This document shows, piece after piece, positions 1 to 11,309 of a stretch of DNA of 64,000 bases; within the stretch, counting starts at the first letter, position 1; each line of letters starts with the position of its first letter. Where the stretch lies: contig JAGGNK010006002.1 of assembly GCA_017590115.1 (NCBI GenBank), forward strand, positions 458,329 to 522,328. Direction: 5' to 3'. Below the pieces are notes generated by a model that was not told the origin of the DNA, did not search any database, and was given only the letters and a program-made list of their open reading frames with translations. Both the position numbers and the translations under genes were made by a program. Source of the stretch: Montifringilla adamsi (lineage: Eukaryota > Chordata > Aves > Passeriformes > Passeridae).

Positions 1-1135
1 TCTGGAAAAGATGTTTTAATAAACTTGTTCAGCCAGAATGACCCAACCCCTGGGACAAGGCTGGTGCCTCCAGCTGCTCCAACATTCATATCAAATCTAA
101 ATCTAGAAGAATAGAAACACAAGGAAGTGCAGATTGGTCCTGCCTCTCCTACCAAGCCTTGCTCAGCTGATTCTGGGGTGAGTAGAGGCTTGGTGAGTAA
201 AGAGGAAGAATTGCCTTTGGTTCAGAGCAAAGCTGGCACATCCTAAAAGGTCTTCCTTAGCTGGAAGTGCTGGAGGTGAAGCAGAATTCCAGACAGGGGA
301 AATAAGGCCTGCACCCTCCTGGGCCAATTCTGTCTCTGTTTCATCACCAGAAAAATTCTGATCTTACAATGAAACCAGGAAAACTTGTGCACTTGAAAGC
401 TTCTGTAAAAGCAAAACTGTAACTTCTGCTGAAATTATTCCATTGGGAATTTCTGCCAAAAAATAACACAAGGAGAGAGAGAGAGTGAGAGCCAGAGAGG
501 GCTCTGTGCTTTAAACATTCAGCTGTTCCTAATCCCCATCCCTATAGACTGCTCTGGAAACCTCAATCTTGGTTGTTTCAAATTCCACCTTGTAAACATC
601 CAATTTATTGAAGCTTTATTAAATGCAATCTACTCTTCATTCTCAGATTTGCAAACCTATTACAAGCTGCAAATGATCTTTTATTGATTTTTCCCTTTAT
701 AGACTTGTTGTTTCTTATTTTGTTTACCTGGGAGCTGAAGGCCTGCTGGACAGAAGGCTCATTTACTGCAAGCTGGATGAAAATAAGTCCAGCAGTAGCT
801 GCTTAATTGTTTTGAATTATTATTGTTAATTGGGATTGTGTATTTGTTTCACTGAAAGGCAGTGATTTAATTGAACTGTACCTAATTAGCAGCAGTTTTG
901 ATTACCGGGAGCTTCGAGTGGCACCTACCCGAAGCAAACAGAGCCTTGAGTGAATGTTTTGCCAGACATCACCAGAGGAGACAGAGGTGACGTTGGTGTT
1001 GGGGAAAACAGAAGGACAAACAAGGGATGGAGAAGAACAGGGAATTCCTCCCAAGCAGGAGCACCTGAGTCTGAAAGGAGAGGGGGAGGATCCACGAGGA
1101 GCTCGGGGTGTGGAGCTCAAGTTCCATCCCTTAGG
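1..1135. other. single-copy non-coding stretch, AT-rich
   Basis: No gene or recognisable repeat is visible. A GA-rich patch lies near 472-500. From about 560 to 905 the DNA is AT-rich with several homeodomain-type words (TTAATTG, TTTAATTGA, CTAATTAGC), which is why it is also listed as a possible regulatory segment. The short open frames near 902-1348 overlap on both strands and show no family resemblance. Confidence 0.5.
560..905. promoter_or_regulatory. candidate conserved non-coding segment
   Basis: This AT-rich, repeat-free block contains TAAT-core words including TGTTAATTGGG, GATTTAATTGA and CCTAATTAGCAGC within about 110 bases at its right end. Such clustering is common in vertebrate developmental enhancers, but it also arises by chance in AT-rich DNA. 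Conservation cannot be assessed here, so the call is only a pointer. Confidence 0.2.
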
Positions 1136-1235
1136 TCACAGAACCATCACCACTGGAAGAGACCTTCCAGTTCAGCCAGTGCCACCATCAGCACCGTAAC
1201 CCAAAAAACCACCCCATTCCCAAGGCCACGGCCTG
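1136..1235 (-). mobile_element. CR1 LINE 3' end, old and divergent
   Basis: CR1 is the dominant avian non-LTR retrotransposon; most copies keep only the 3' few hundred bases. Here the reverse-strand 3' end is seen as CAGAACCATC, then TGGAAGAGACCTTCCAG, then a word close to the usual 'ccagtgccaccatcaacc' region. Divergence is clearly higher than in the later copies, so boundaries are approximate. Confidence 0.5.
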
Positions 1236-3080
1236 GGGGAAGCTCCAGACAGCAGTTTTCTCTGCAGCACAAGCTGCTATCATTCACCAGCTGGCAGAGC
1301 TGTGCTCAAACCACATCTCGGATGGTTCTGAGGGAAGGAAGCCGCTGACAGAAAGGCCAAATGTGTCACAGGGAGTGTCCTCGGGGTCGCATTATTTGGA
1401 AGGGAAGTTGCCTGGCTCCTATCACTGAAGAATCTCTTCTGGGAAGGAAAACATCATTACTGCAGTATTGAATTGCACGGAGAGATTTACTATCTAATTT
1501 AAAGATGCAGGGATTTATTTGTTAATTGTAATAAACAGCAAGATCATTACACTCCAGCCTCCAAAGCAGCAGCGCCTCGTAGACAGGGAATAAAAACTGA
1601 TTTCATTCACTTTCAGGGCAGAAGTTCATCAGGGAGGTGCCAAGAACTGAGAACAAAACCATCACTCCCCCTCTGCCAGAAAATGTCTTTTAATGGGAAC
1701 AAACACATGGGGAAAGAGGCTCTTCCTTTGGAAGGCCCAGCTAGTTCCTGGGAGCACCACACAAGGGGTTCTAAGATTTTGTTTGATTTCTAATGATGTT
1801 ACTCTGATTTATTGGCCAGTAAATTAAACTCAATTCCCCAAGCTGGGTCTGTTTTCCTCAAGGCAGGAAATGTTGGCTGATCTCTCCTTGTCCTTATCCC
1901 GACCCAGAGCCTTTCATCCCATTTCCTCTTCCCTGTCCACTTGGGAAGGGCAGGGACAGAGCAGCTTTGGGAGCACCTGGAATCCAGCCACAGCCAACCC
2001 ACCAAGGCCTGAGCACTCCAAGGGAATTTTTGAGTGTGAATAGGACCAAAATTTGTGAGGAAAAGGGTTCACATTTCCCTACTTTCTATTCCTCCATGGC
2101 TTTTCCAGGGCAATAACATGCTGAGAAACCTTTCCAGGGACTTCACTTGGCTGCTTTGTTGTGGTAACACCCTGACCTTTCTCAGCACTTAAATAGTTTT
2201 ATTTACATTTATATTTTGTTTTGTAATTGTATTTATTTATATTTATGCATATATCTTTCAGTCCTTCCTTGGACTGTAGACTTAGCCTTGAAACTTAAAT
2301 CCTTTCATTTACCTGCTTTTATTCCTTTGGATGTCGCCTGTTAAAAGCCTGTTTTCCTGTGACCAGGAATATTCATTGGAAAATGGCATTGGCCTCTTCC
2401 TTCAGTGTGAATGGAAAGATTTAGGAGCTGGTTCATTCAGCAGATCCTCTCCTTCAGCATTTGATGCTTTGCAATGATTCATTATTAAGGGGACCTGTCC
2501 ATGTCAGGGACTTTTGCTGTTGACTTGTGCAATTTGCTGATTTTATCTGCAAACACTGATTTAATGTTTTCTCTGATCCAGGGACTGGGCTCCACATGAC
2601 ACTCTGGTGAAAATCAAGGAAGTGTTTGAGGGAATTCAGTGGGGAAAAAAAGAGAGAAAAATAAAAGATCCCAATCAGATGCTGAAAAAAAAAAAAAAAA
2701 AAAAAAAAGAAACCTCTCCCAAAAGCACAAATCCTGCTTGGTAGAATGAATTCAGTTCCACAGGAAAAGAATTTTATCTCTCCCATATTTTTCTGGCCTT
2801 CTTTGCAGTTTTTTGGTCCTCTGGAGTAGAGGACTGGTGACAAGTGAGTCCCTGACTTGACTTCAGGCCACCATTTCTGACTGGTTTTCCACTGGGAAAA
2901 CCTGGAGAGACATCAGTGAGAGGAATTTCCATCTGACAGCCTTGGATGCTTTTCAGCCTTCACAAAGACATGGACTCCTCCGGGCTTGGGACCTTTTCCT
3001 GCCCATTCCCTCTTTTTCCTGGCTCCAGTCTTGCCATTCCCAGCACAATGAACCAGATCAGCTCACAGCATAACAACAAG
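1236..3080. other. single-copy non-coding stretch with one poly(A) tract
   Basis: No exon or known repeat is recognised. The 1440-1570 part is AT-rich and enhancer-like (TTTGTTAATTGTAATAAAC) but otherwise unremarkable. The AATAAA plus A24 arrangement at 2660-2708 is listed separately. Confidence 0.5.
2660..2708 (+). repeat. AATAAA followed by uninterrupted 24-A tract
   Basis: AATAAA at 2660-2665 is followed 19 bases later by 24 consecutive A residues (2685-2708). This is the 3' signature of a retroposed polyadenylated RNA. CR1 does not leave poly(A) tails and none of its sequence is adjacent. The upstream DNA was not recognised as any mRNA, so a simple A-run that arose next to a chance hexamer remains possible. 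Confidence 0.5.
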
Positions 3081-3275
3081 AGATCATGGAATTACAGAAT
3101 CCCAGAGTGGTTTGGGTTGGAAGGGACTTCAAGAACCCACCCCTGCCATGGAAGGGACCCCTTCCACTATCCTAGGATGCTCCAAGCCCAGTCCCACCTG
3201 GCTGTGGACATTTCCAGGGATCCAGGGGCAGCCACAACCTGTGCCAGTGTCCCCCCACCTCGATGGGAGAAGTGA
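3081..3275 (-). mobile_element. CR1 LINE 3' fragment (group A)
   Basis: The left end carries the terminal words ATCATGGAATTACAGAATCC and TGGTTTGGGTTGGAAGGGAC. It continues through the 'cccacccctgccatgg' and 'ccaggggcagccaca' blocks typical of the commonest CR1 group in this window. The element lies on the reverse strand, so its 3' end is at 3081. Its 5' truncation is near 3275. Confidence 0.9.
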
Positions 3276-3995
3276 GGGCAGGAGCTTCCCTTTCTCTGCA
3301 GGAAGGGACAGGGGGTTTTTTTCTCCCTCCCTTCCTTACTCACAGGGACTTCACCTCTGCCCTGAGCTGGAACAGTCCCCAGGCACTGAGTGCAATTTCT
3401 CCCACTCTTACCACTCAATACTACTCAGGTTCTGCAGCTTAGAAAGTGTTATCCCTAAAAAAGAAAACCTCATACTGCATCTCTTCCAAAAATTTTACCC
3501 CAATTTCTTAAGGAATTAAGGCAAAAAACCCCTGCTTTCTTTGAGAGGCAGAACTGTTGTCCTCCTTTCCAGTATCTTTATTTGCTTTCAAAATGCTCCA
3601 AAACTTCCAAATATTTTTATTCTATTTTCAGTAAAATGCTATTTTTTAATTAGCACAATTTTCCTGTAAGAAGAATAGGCTCTCACTGCTGAATATGGAG
3701 GGCGGATCCACCATCTGGACACCAGACTCTGGATCCACAGAAAACAGAAGCAGAACAATCTGATGTCATGGCTCTTCAAAGCATCAGAATTCTTCTTCAT
3801 AATTTTACAACTTGGGGAGCTTTCAGACTGGACAGAGGGAGGTTTGATGTTGAAAATTCCCTGTTCTGCAGCCCAGCATGGGGTTTTCAACAGGCCAGGA
3901 GGACCATGGAATACACACAGGGAGAGCTTTGCTTTAAAGCCAGAGTTAGGTTCTGCAGAGATTTGCAGGAGGGTGCTCAGGGCTCTGAGGGAGCA
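3276..3995. other. single-copy non-coding stretch
   Basis: Nothing recognisable as a gene. The sequence is of mixed composition with AT-rich parts near 3590-3660. Confidence 0.4.
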
Positions 3996-4192
3996 CCACA
4001 GCTGCTCTGGGCACCCTGTGCCAGGGCCTCCCCACCCTCACAGGGAACAATTTCTTCACAATATCACACCAAGCCCTGCCCTCTGGCAGAGGGAACCCAT
4101 TGTCCCTTATCCTGTCACTACCACTTTTTTAGCAGCCTCCCTTAGGTACTGGAAGGCCACATTGAGCTCTCCCAAAGCCTCTGTTCTCCATG
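3996..4192 (-). mobile_element. CR1 LINE internal fragment (group A), 3' end missing
   Basis: Starts directly at the 'cacagctgctctgggcaccc' block and runs through the 'ccttatcctgtcactacc' and 'tggaaggccacattgagct' region of CR1. The terminal 100-150 bases of the element are absent. The 3' end has therefore been deleted or replaced, which is less usual than the common 5' truncation. Confidence 0.85.
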
Positions 4193-4516
4193 CCATGTTA
4201 CAATAGATCTATTAATTATTATTATATTAGATAGATATTCCTTATCTGCCTCAGGTGCGGATCAATGCTATGAGATGGAGCACGAAGGTGCTGTGCTATT
4301 CCACATTCTGCAGCCCAGACAGGATGGAAAAGCAGGATCTGCTTTGTTCCCCTTTGTTTTGGCCTGTGGCAGCACCTGCCTGGACTCTGGGGTTACACCT
4401 GCCCAGCTCTGTCACAGCTCTGTCACAGCACAGCATGTTTGTAAAGCAGGGGAAAGGCAGGAGGCAGAAGAATAAATTCAAAGGGAGGAGGTTACAGGAG
4501 CTGCTGGACTGAAAAT

Positions 4517-4652
4517 CATCCCTGGCAGTGCCCAAGGCCAGTCTGGATGGGGCTGGGAGCTGTCTGGGGCAGTGGAAGGTGTCCCTGACATGGCAGGGGT
4601 GGCACTGGATGGGCTTTAATGTCTCTCCAACCCAAACCATTCCGATTCCATA
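4517..4652 (+). mobile_element. CR1 LINE 3' end (group A)
   Basis: Forward-strand copy beginning at 'ccctggcagtgcccaaggcc' and ending with CTCCAACCCAAACCATTCCGATTCC at 4650. Within this short span it matches the group consistently. Confidence 0.9.
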
Positions 4653-5375
4653 AGTCCACGGTTCCAGCTGTCCCAGGTTTTCTAGCGGACTATCACTGCC
4701 ATAAAGTCCTGAATCCTCAACCATATCAGATGGAAAAGAAGATATTAAGATAGTCACCACTTTAATTGAAAATATAGATTAAGTGGAAGTGCCTGAGACC
4801 GTACTGCCAGTCCATAATCAACTCACCTCATTTTTAACCCAAATCCCAGGTGGACAGCCCAGATTCACAACTCAACAGAGTAAATCATAAAGTTGTTTCA
4901 TTTAAAAAGCACAAATACAAAAAGTATCTACAGAGAAAAGATTTTGAGTTTTGCCTTTGGATCGAGAATGTTTTAAATAAAGCCTTGGGGAAACAAACCC
5001 GTGGATTTGCTTAGTGAAGTTGGAGAGAAGAAAACAAGGGTCCACCAAAAAAACAAATTGGAAAAAAACGAATATTCTCTAAAGTGCTTTTCCAGGCCTT
5101 TAAGTCAATCAAAACCCTGTTGGCAAATTCCGCTTCATCCCAGGAGCTCCAAGAGCCCTTTGGTGCCACTGTGGGTGCAGCATTCCAGGTACTGCTCTGG
5201 GGCTGGGGGGCAGCAGCAGCTGGACCACACCACGTTGTCCATAAAATGTGGCCACGTTTGTCCATAAAATATTAATCTGCTCCAGAGATTTTCTTTACTT
5301 GCTCCATATCCATGACTTCTTCACCAGAATTTGTGAGGAGTTTGCTAAATGGGTTAAGAGGGTTAAGAACCAATT
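4653..5375. other. single-copy non-coding stretch
   Basis: No gene. A 13-base word, TTGTCCATAAAAT, occurs twice close together near 5235-5270. No other structure is seen. Confidence 0.4.
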
Positions 5376-5655
5376 CCACATTTCCCTGCATGCGCCACGT
5401 GTGACACTCACTGTCCCTTCTGCTCCCCACAGGGTGGCAGGCTGTGTTCTGACTGTCAGTGTTGTTTTGATTTACTGCATTATTTATCTTTTTATTTTAT
5501 TCCTTAATAAAGAACTGTTATTCCTGCTCCCATATTTTTGCCTAAGAGCCCCTTAATTTAAAATTTATAGCAATTCGGAGGGGGTGTTACATTTTTCCAT
5601 TTCAGGGGAGGCTCCTGCCTTCCTTGGCAGACACCTGGCTTTCCAAACTGAGACA
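5376..5655 (+). mobile_element. endogenous retrovirus LTR, ERVL-like, 5'-truncated
   Basis: The segment CACATTTCCCTGCATGCGCC, then CACAGGGTGGCAGGC, then AATAAA at 5506-5511 followed by GAACTGTTATTCCTGC, matches the R/U5 half of an LTR family that I know as abundant in songbirds. The word AATTCGGAGGG and the end CTTTCCAAACTGAGACA are also typical. The U3 part is missing on the left. The family name is from memory, hence the moderate confidence; that it is an LTR is better supported by the polyadenylation signal and layout. Confidence 0.7.
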
Positions 5656-6120
5656 CATGGTTATGACAATGGGAAGATGCCAGCAGCTCACATCCCTGGC
5701 AGCAGAACTTAATGATACAACTTACTTTAAAAGTTTTGTGACCAATCACACAAAGTAAAAGCTTATTTACAGTAGTTCTATCCAATCACTAAAAGCACAC
5801 AAGCCTTTGGTTAAAACAATGCTTGCTTATTTCAAATACAATACCTGTTTGTAAGCCTTAAGATACAATGCACAGAGCTCCATTAAGCTTAGAACTTCCT
5901 AACATCCCACTAGATATACTTTTCTGCAGCTCAGGGAGTTATTCTAGCCAAGCGTTAATATACAGACCATTGTTCTATTTGTCCTTACTTTCTACTTCTC
6001 ATACGACTTTTCTGCTGACAAACCTTATGGCTACTGCTTAGCTCCAGTCACAGTCCTGCTGTCTCTGAGGCCTGCCTTTTGCAGCTTTCCCAAAACCCTC
6101 TGATTTTAATGATTCCCACA
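5656..6120. mobile_element. probable ERV-derived segment adjoining the LTR
   Basis: The stretch from TGGTTATGACAATGGG to CAGCTTTCCCAAAACCCTCTG looks like sequence commonly found beside the ERVL-like LTR in songbird genomes. It contains words such as CCAATCACACAAAG and TTCTGCTGACAAACC. No gag or pol reading frame is visible. Whether it is internal retroviral sequence or a second LTR in reverse orientation cannot be settled from this copy alone. Confidence 0.4.
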
Positions 6121-7407
6121 CAGGGGACACTGGGGCTTGTGGCATTATTGACAAATGAGCTGTACCTGCAGCTGAACCCTCCTCTGCCAGACAGCTGAGA
6201 GAAAGAAGAGCAGATATTGCTCATTATTTGTTTAGATTTTGTGTCTGACTAAGGCCAGCCCACAGATCTGTGCTGAGCTGTCCAAAGCCAAAACACTGCT
6301 CCAGGGGGAGCCCCTCTGCTTTGAAAACCACACCTGACACAGGAGTTGCACCAAGAGCATCAGAGACGTCTAAAGTACAGATCAGAATTAGGCCTTAGCA
6401 TGGGGAATGATTTCTACCCTCCTACAGTGCCATCAAAGCAGCCATTCCCTGCATCCATCCTGTCAGGTCACTCAAATCTCTTTGGGAGCAGCACTTTGCT
6501 CCTAGAGAGACAGAGGTGTTTTTCCTTCCCTGACTTCCTGGTTTACAAGAAAGCCTCAGAGCAAGGACATTTTAATTTCATTTTTTCAAGGACTGATCAC
6601 TATCAGATTTCAGGTCAGAGCTGATGTGTAGATACTTTGCAGACTTTCCTGGGAAACCAGGTGGAAAATGTCAGTGACCATCACATCAGCTGTAGCCCAG
6701 CTCCAGGAGCTGCCCTGCAGAGGAGAGAGGTGGCTCAGGGAGAGGTTCCTGGGAGCAGAACTGTAACTCAGGTCTTTCCCTGGGCACAAGGGAGCTGGGG
6801 CAGGGATCCCTCAGAGCAGAATTCCATCATCACAGGAGAGTCCTGTGCTGTGATTATCCACTGAGGTGAAAGTCTGAACATCTGAATCCAGCATGAAAGG
6901 ACCTGGAGAGTTTCCAGACAGTTTTCTGCCCTTCTGGGTCCCAGAGGACACTTCCCTTGGATGGTTCTGGGCAATGGGATGGGCTCTGCATTGCTCATTT
7001 TGAAACTGTTCCCCCCATCTGTTTGCTGCTTTATCTTAAGGTATCCCTGCCTATTTTCCAGCCTTCCCCATGCTGCCAGCCCATCCTTTGAGCTCTTCAC
7101 ATGTTCCAGTTGGTACCACCAGCAGACAAAGGTCAAACCTGTCCTGAAAAATCCACCAAAGTTAAGTTAATGCATAAAGAAACAACAAACCCTTCTTTTA
7201 TATCCTGTGGTTTTCTCAGAAATAAAGGACTTACTGAGGCCAGGGTCAAACAGAAGAAAAAAAAAAAAAAAGAAATAAAAATCCATGAGAAATGAGTACC
7301 TTGGGACCATCTCCTTTTCCTGTCCCAAAATACACCAAAGGCTATTTGAGAACATCCATGAGTCACTCAGCTTTAGAAGGGGGGTGGGACCAGAGGATAC
7401 AAAACCT
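6121..7407. other. single-copy non-coding stretch with a short A-run
   Basis: No gene seen. AATAAA at 7221-7226 lies 30 bases before a run of 15 A (7257-7271), a weaker version of the arrangement at 2.7 kb. Confidence 0.4.
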
Positions 7408-7518
7408 TGGGAAGGGGCTCTGAGCACCTGAGGCTGGTGAACAGTGTCCCTGCAGACCAGAGGGTTTAACTGGAAGAGCTTTAAAGTCTCTTCCAACCCA
7501 AACCATTCTGGGATTGCA
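7408..7518 (+). mobile_element. CR1 LINE 3' end, diverged
   Basis: The order is 'ggggctctgagcacctgagg', 'aacagtgtccctgc', 'agctttaaagtctcttccaa' and 'cccaaaccattctgggatt', which follows the CR1 3' terminus. Several small differences and an indel in the middle suggest an older copy. Confidence 0.75.
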
Positions 7519-8390
7519 TGAAAAAGCCATGTTTCCCATATTGCTGGAGTGGATATTTACTGACAAATATCAGTCACTTTCTTAAAAGCATCCAAACAAA
7601 GGCACAGTCTGGGTGGAATCAACAGGTCTCATTAACCAGAGTTTTCAGATGAGATTTTTTTTTTGTTTTCCAAGATAAATCATCAAAACACAAATTTACA
7701 TTTCTTCCCTCCTCTCCCCACATACATAATTTTATTATACTTGTAGATTTTGTGGACTTTGCACTGCAAGAATGGCAAACAAGAGCTCTGTGATCTCTGC
7801 GGAGAGCAAGGAATGACTCAACTCCTGTATTTCCAAAAGAGGAGCTTTGATCTGAGCACAGATCGGTTCCTTGTCTCTCTGGACCTTGGTGAGGACTGCC
7901 AGCAGAGCTCTGGATAATTACCCCAAGTTTGGTCTGTATTTTTAATTGCAGAGTCCAAATCATGGTGTTCAAGTGCTCACAGACCCCTCGATCTCCACCT
8001 GGACCGCTCAGGGTCTCTCTCATCTCTTGTTTTTTGCCCCCTCTGTTCACCACACCACCTCTGCCCTCGCTGCACTGCCCTGGAGGCACCCAGGGGTCAT
8101 TTCTCCTGAGGCTCTGGACCAGGCAAGGCACTGCTGCTGCTCCCAGAACTGGTGCCCAAAAGCTGCTGGAAGAGGGGAGAAGTCTCCTCCAGCCCCTTTG
8201 TAGAGTACCACAGTTGAGTTACAGAGAACTACAAACATGATCCTAAAATAAGGAGCTGATGATGGATCTTCCAGAGCAGATCCACGTCCCTCCCCAGCTC
8301 TGCCAGCAGCAGCTCTGGAGCCAGGGGGTTTAACTTGAACTTTTTTCAGAATTCAAACAGAGGTGATAAAATCACCTCTCATTCAGAAGA
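7519..8390. other. single-copy non-coding stretch
   Basis: Overlapping open frames of up to 170 codons exist on both strands (7619-8240) but have no recognisable domain, signal or codon pattern. I treat them as chance. Confidence 0.4.
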
Positions 8391-8814
8391 GGTGGCCTTG
8401 GGCACTGCCAGGGATGCAGGGGCAGCCACAGCTGCTCTGGGCACCCTGTGCCAGGGCCTGCCCACCCTGCCAGGGAACAATTCCTGATTCCCAATCTCCC
8501 ATCCATCCCTGTCCTCTGGCACTGGGAGCCATTCCCTGTGTCCTGTCCCTCCATCCCCTGGAAATCCTCTCTCCATGTTTCCTGTGGCTCCCTCAGGCCC
8601 TGCAAGGCCACAATGGGGTCACCCGCTGTCTCCTCTGCAGCTGAACACCCCCAGCTCTCCCAGCAGAGCTGCTCCATCCCTGGCATCATCCTGGAGCCTC
8701 CCTGGGCTCTCTGCAGCAGCCCCAGGTCCCTCCTGTGCTGGGTCCCAGGGCTGGGGCAGCTCTGCAGGGCAGATCCTTCCTCTGCTCTGCCCCTCCCTCC
8801 TCCTTCCCCACCTT
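8391..8814 (-). mobile_element. CR1 LINE fragment (group A), about 420 bp
   Basis: Reverse-strand copy starting at the 'ggccttgggcactgccaggg' block, so the last 140 or so bases of the element are missing. It extends far into the upstream region ('ccctgtgtcctgtccctcca', 'gagctgctccatccctggca') as one of the longer copies here. Confidence 0.9.
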
Positions 8815-9332
8815 AAATTAGCACCTCATTAACATATTTTCCAAATGCCAATGATTTATTCCTGGGTTAGGTGCTCTGGTTCTATCTCATACTTCAGCTC
8901 AGAGGAGACAGCAGCCAAACCATTTTTCCTTCCTTGTGGACAGACTGGTTCACCACAGCATCCTCACTTTCTTAGCAGCTTTATTTTACCTGCGTTTCAC
9001 AGCAACAAATGAGCCTTTACATATTTCCTGTGCATCATTGCTGAGAATCAGAGAATCACAGAATTTTCAAGTGTTAAAGCTTTCATCAGCACAACTGAAC
9101 CTGGAAAGGCATCACATTATCCAAAGAGTCTCGACCCTTTCCTTCTTCCTTTTGATTTTGGTTTAACTTCTTATTTTTCAATTTTCTGAAAAACAAAACT
9201 TTCAGCAAAACAACCCCAGCACTTCTGTTTAAGTGTAAATTAATTGGCAGGACTCCTTTCAACACTCTGCAGCTCTTCATGTCTCTCTCAGCTGGTAATA
9301 AACGCTCTACATCCTTTGGACCTCCAGGCTGC
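8815..9332. other. single-copy stretch with a possible CR1 tip
   Basis: Near 9050-9080 the words GAATCAGAGAATCACAGAATTTTC resemble the extreme 3' tip of a reverse-strand CR1, but almost nothing of the body follows. Otherwise nothing is recognised. Confidence 0.35.
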
Positions 9333-9416
9333 CTTTCATCTGAGAATCTCAAAGCGTTTAGCCAAGGGCTAATTAATCAGTTCCAGCCCAGCTCTCAGCG
9401 AGACAGGTAAATCTGA
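9333..9416 (+). mobile_element. probable ancient retroposon tail shared by amniotes
   Basis: The block CCTTTCATCTGAGAATCTC, AAAGCGTTTA, GCTAATTAATCAG and GAGACAGGTAAATC follows in order the tail of a very old interspersed repeat ('catctgaggatctcaaagcg ctttacaaac attaattaat ... gaggtaggtaa') that I recall from turtles, crocodiles and mammals. If right, it predates birds. The match is by memory and imperfect. Confidence 0.45.
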
Positions 9417-10377
9417 GGCGTTAAAGTGTCAATATCCCCAGTACAGTGAATTCCCCAGACACCTCGGGCCATTGCTGGACCCACAAGAGCTTTCCTGCTC
9501 TTTGGTTCAAGGTAGGATGTTGGACCTTGCTCCAGGGAGGTGAGGGAGGGCACCTGCCTCACTCAGGTCTTGGCAGCTCTTTTAGACCTGATTTAAAATT
9601 CTGCATTAAACCTGAACTGAGCAATTCCTGAGGAGCCCAGTGCTCCCTCTGAACAGGAACACAAAAGAGGTGGTTCTCAAAGCCAAATAAAAAGCTCCCA
9701 GCTATCTAAAAAATCTGAAAACTGATCCCAGCAGATCTCCCTGGACCTCTGCAGAGCTTCCAGCTCAGAGTTTCACATGCTCTCCTGTTTTATTCCTGGG
9801 GCTTTGCACTACCCCAGGCTGTTTTACCTCTGTGCTGGGTGTAAGAACTCTGAGTACCAAAGGAAGAGAGGTCAAGGTGCTTCCCTCAAATGCTGCTGCT
9901 GGGTGAATCCCAGTAAGGCGGGATCCATGCACCAGGGCTGTCTGCACTGGGTTCCTGTGTCAGACCCCCACTCTGACAGCTCAGCTCCTCCCCTGAGCTG
10001 CACTGACTGCACAGCACTGACCCCAGATTGTCACCCCAAATCCCCCTTAGACCGTGGAAAATTAAAGATATTTCTTATTCAATATCTCAATACAAACACT
10101 GTTGTTTCAGTGTTGGGAAAAGAGGCACTGAAACAACCAGGGAGCAGCTGCTCCCTTTGCTAAAGGGCACACCCAAGAGAGGTCTCTGCCTCCCCATATC
10201 CTGCTCACGGCTCTTTGGACATTTGTGTAATGCTCTAGGCACCATCCCAGCTCTGGGAGAAGTTCACATCCTTCTGTGACTTCCCAGGGATGATCCTAAG
10301 CTTAGGGGAACAAGCTCAGTTTCATATCCAGCCCTTTTATTGTGGAAATGTTCTCCAGAAAGAAAGTGGCCACTGCT
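9417..10377. other. single-copy non-coding stretch
   Basis: No gene or repeat recognised; short shadow frames only. Confidence 0.4.
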
Positions 10378-10587
10378 TGGGAAGGAATTCTTCACTCAGA
10401 GGGTGGGCAGGCCCTGGCACAGGGTGCCCAGAGCAGCTGTGGCTGCCCCTGCATCCCTGGCAGCGCCCAAGGCCAGGCTGGACATTGGGGCTGGAGCAGC
10501 CTGGGACAGTGGGAGGTGTCCCTGCCATGGCAGGGCTGGCACTGGGTGGGCTTTGAGGTCCCTTCCAACCTAAACCATTCTGGGGTC
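10378..10587 (+). mobile_element. CR1 LINE 3' end (group A)
   Basis: A clean forward copy running from 'gggaaggaattcttcactca' through 'ggcaggccctggcacagggt' to TTCCAACCTAAACCATTCTGGGG. It gives rise to the overlapping open frames on both strands here. Confidence 0.93.
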
Positions 10588-10868
10588 AGAGCACCCGGGC
10601 CCCTTCTCCAGCAAGGATGTAAAGTCCACACCTGCCTTCACAGGGATGCATCTTCCCTGTTTCCTTTCCCAAAGACACGAGATGGCCCCTTGTATACAAA
10701 TGGGTACAGTTAATAATCTGTCCGTGGTGTTTCCCATCTGGAATATCCCTCTGGCCATTTCAGCTGTCCTGGACTGCTCCCTCCAGGCTTCTTGTGCAGC
10801 TTCTCTCCAGCAGAGCAAGGACACTGAAACCTCCTTGATTCAGAGTGAGCCCTGCACAGCTGCAGCTC

Positions 10869-11291
10869 AGCCCTGTGTGGCATTCACATTCTCTGAAAAA
10901 ATCCCTTCACCCAGGATATTTCTCCTGGGAAGCTGAGAAGCTTCAGAGAAAAGGAAAACAGTTCTTATCTCATTTGCTTCTCCTGTGCTGTGCTCATGTG
11001 GAACGTGTTTGGAGATTGTGTACCCACAGGTGATTGTTTCATTGGATTCTGGTGTGAGTTGTTTTGACTCTTTGACCAACCAGTGCCAAGCTGTGTCAGG
11101 ACTCTGGAAAGAGTCACGAGTTTTCATTATTATCTTTTTAGCATTCAGTAAGTATCTTTTCTGTGTTCTTTAGTATAGTATTCTTTAATATAATATAGTA
11201 TCATAAAATAATAAGTTAGCCTTCTGAGAACATGGAGTCAGATGCATCATTCCTGCCTTCATGGGGCATTTCCCAGCAAATACAATAGCCC
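10869..11291 (+). mobile_element. songbird-type ERV solo LTR with 5-bp target duplication
   Basis: The LTR body runs from about 10874 (TGTGTGGCATTCACATTCTC) to about 11286. Blocks such as TTCTCCTGGGAAGCTGAGAAG, AGAGTCACGAGTTTTCATT, the AT-rich TAATATAATATAGTATC tract and TTCTGAGAACATGGAGTCAG match an LTR type that I recall as very common in songbird genomes. AGCCC occurs immediately before (10869-10873) and immediately after (11287-11291), fitting a 5-bp target-site duplication. The 3' terminus is not a clean CA, so the exact end may be off by a base or two. No internal retroviral sequence is attached, hence a solo LTR. Confidence 0.8.
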
Positions 11292-11309
11292 CGTGTGTTG
11301 CCAGCCCTG

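Noticed and set aside
5235..5270. Duplicated TTGTCCATAAAAT word
   Set aside because: Two copies only, no further structure; probably a small local duplication without wider meaning.
7221..7271. AATAAA plus 15-A run as a second retrocopy
   Set aside because: The run is shorter, the spacing is long and no flanking duplication was found; ordinary A-run growth is simpler.
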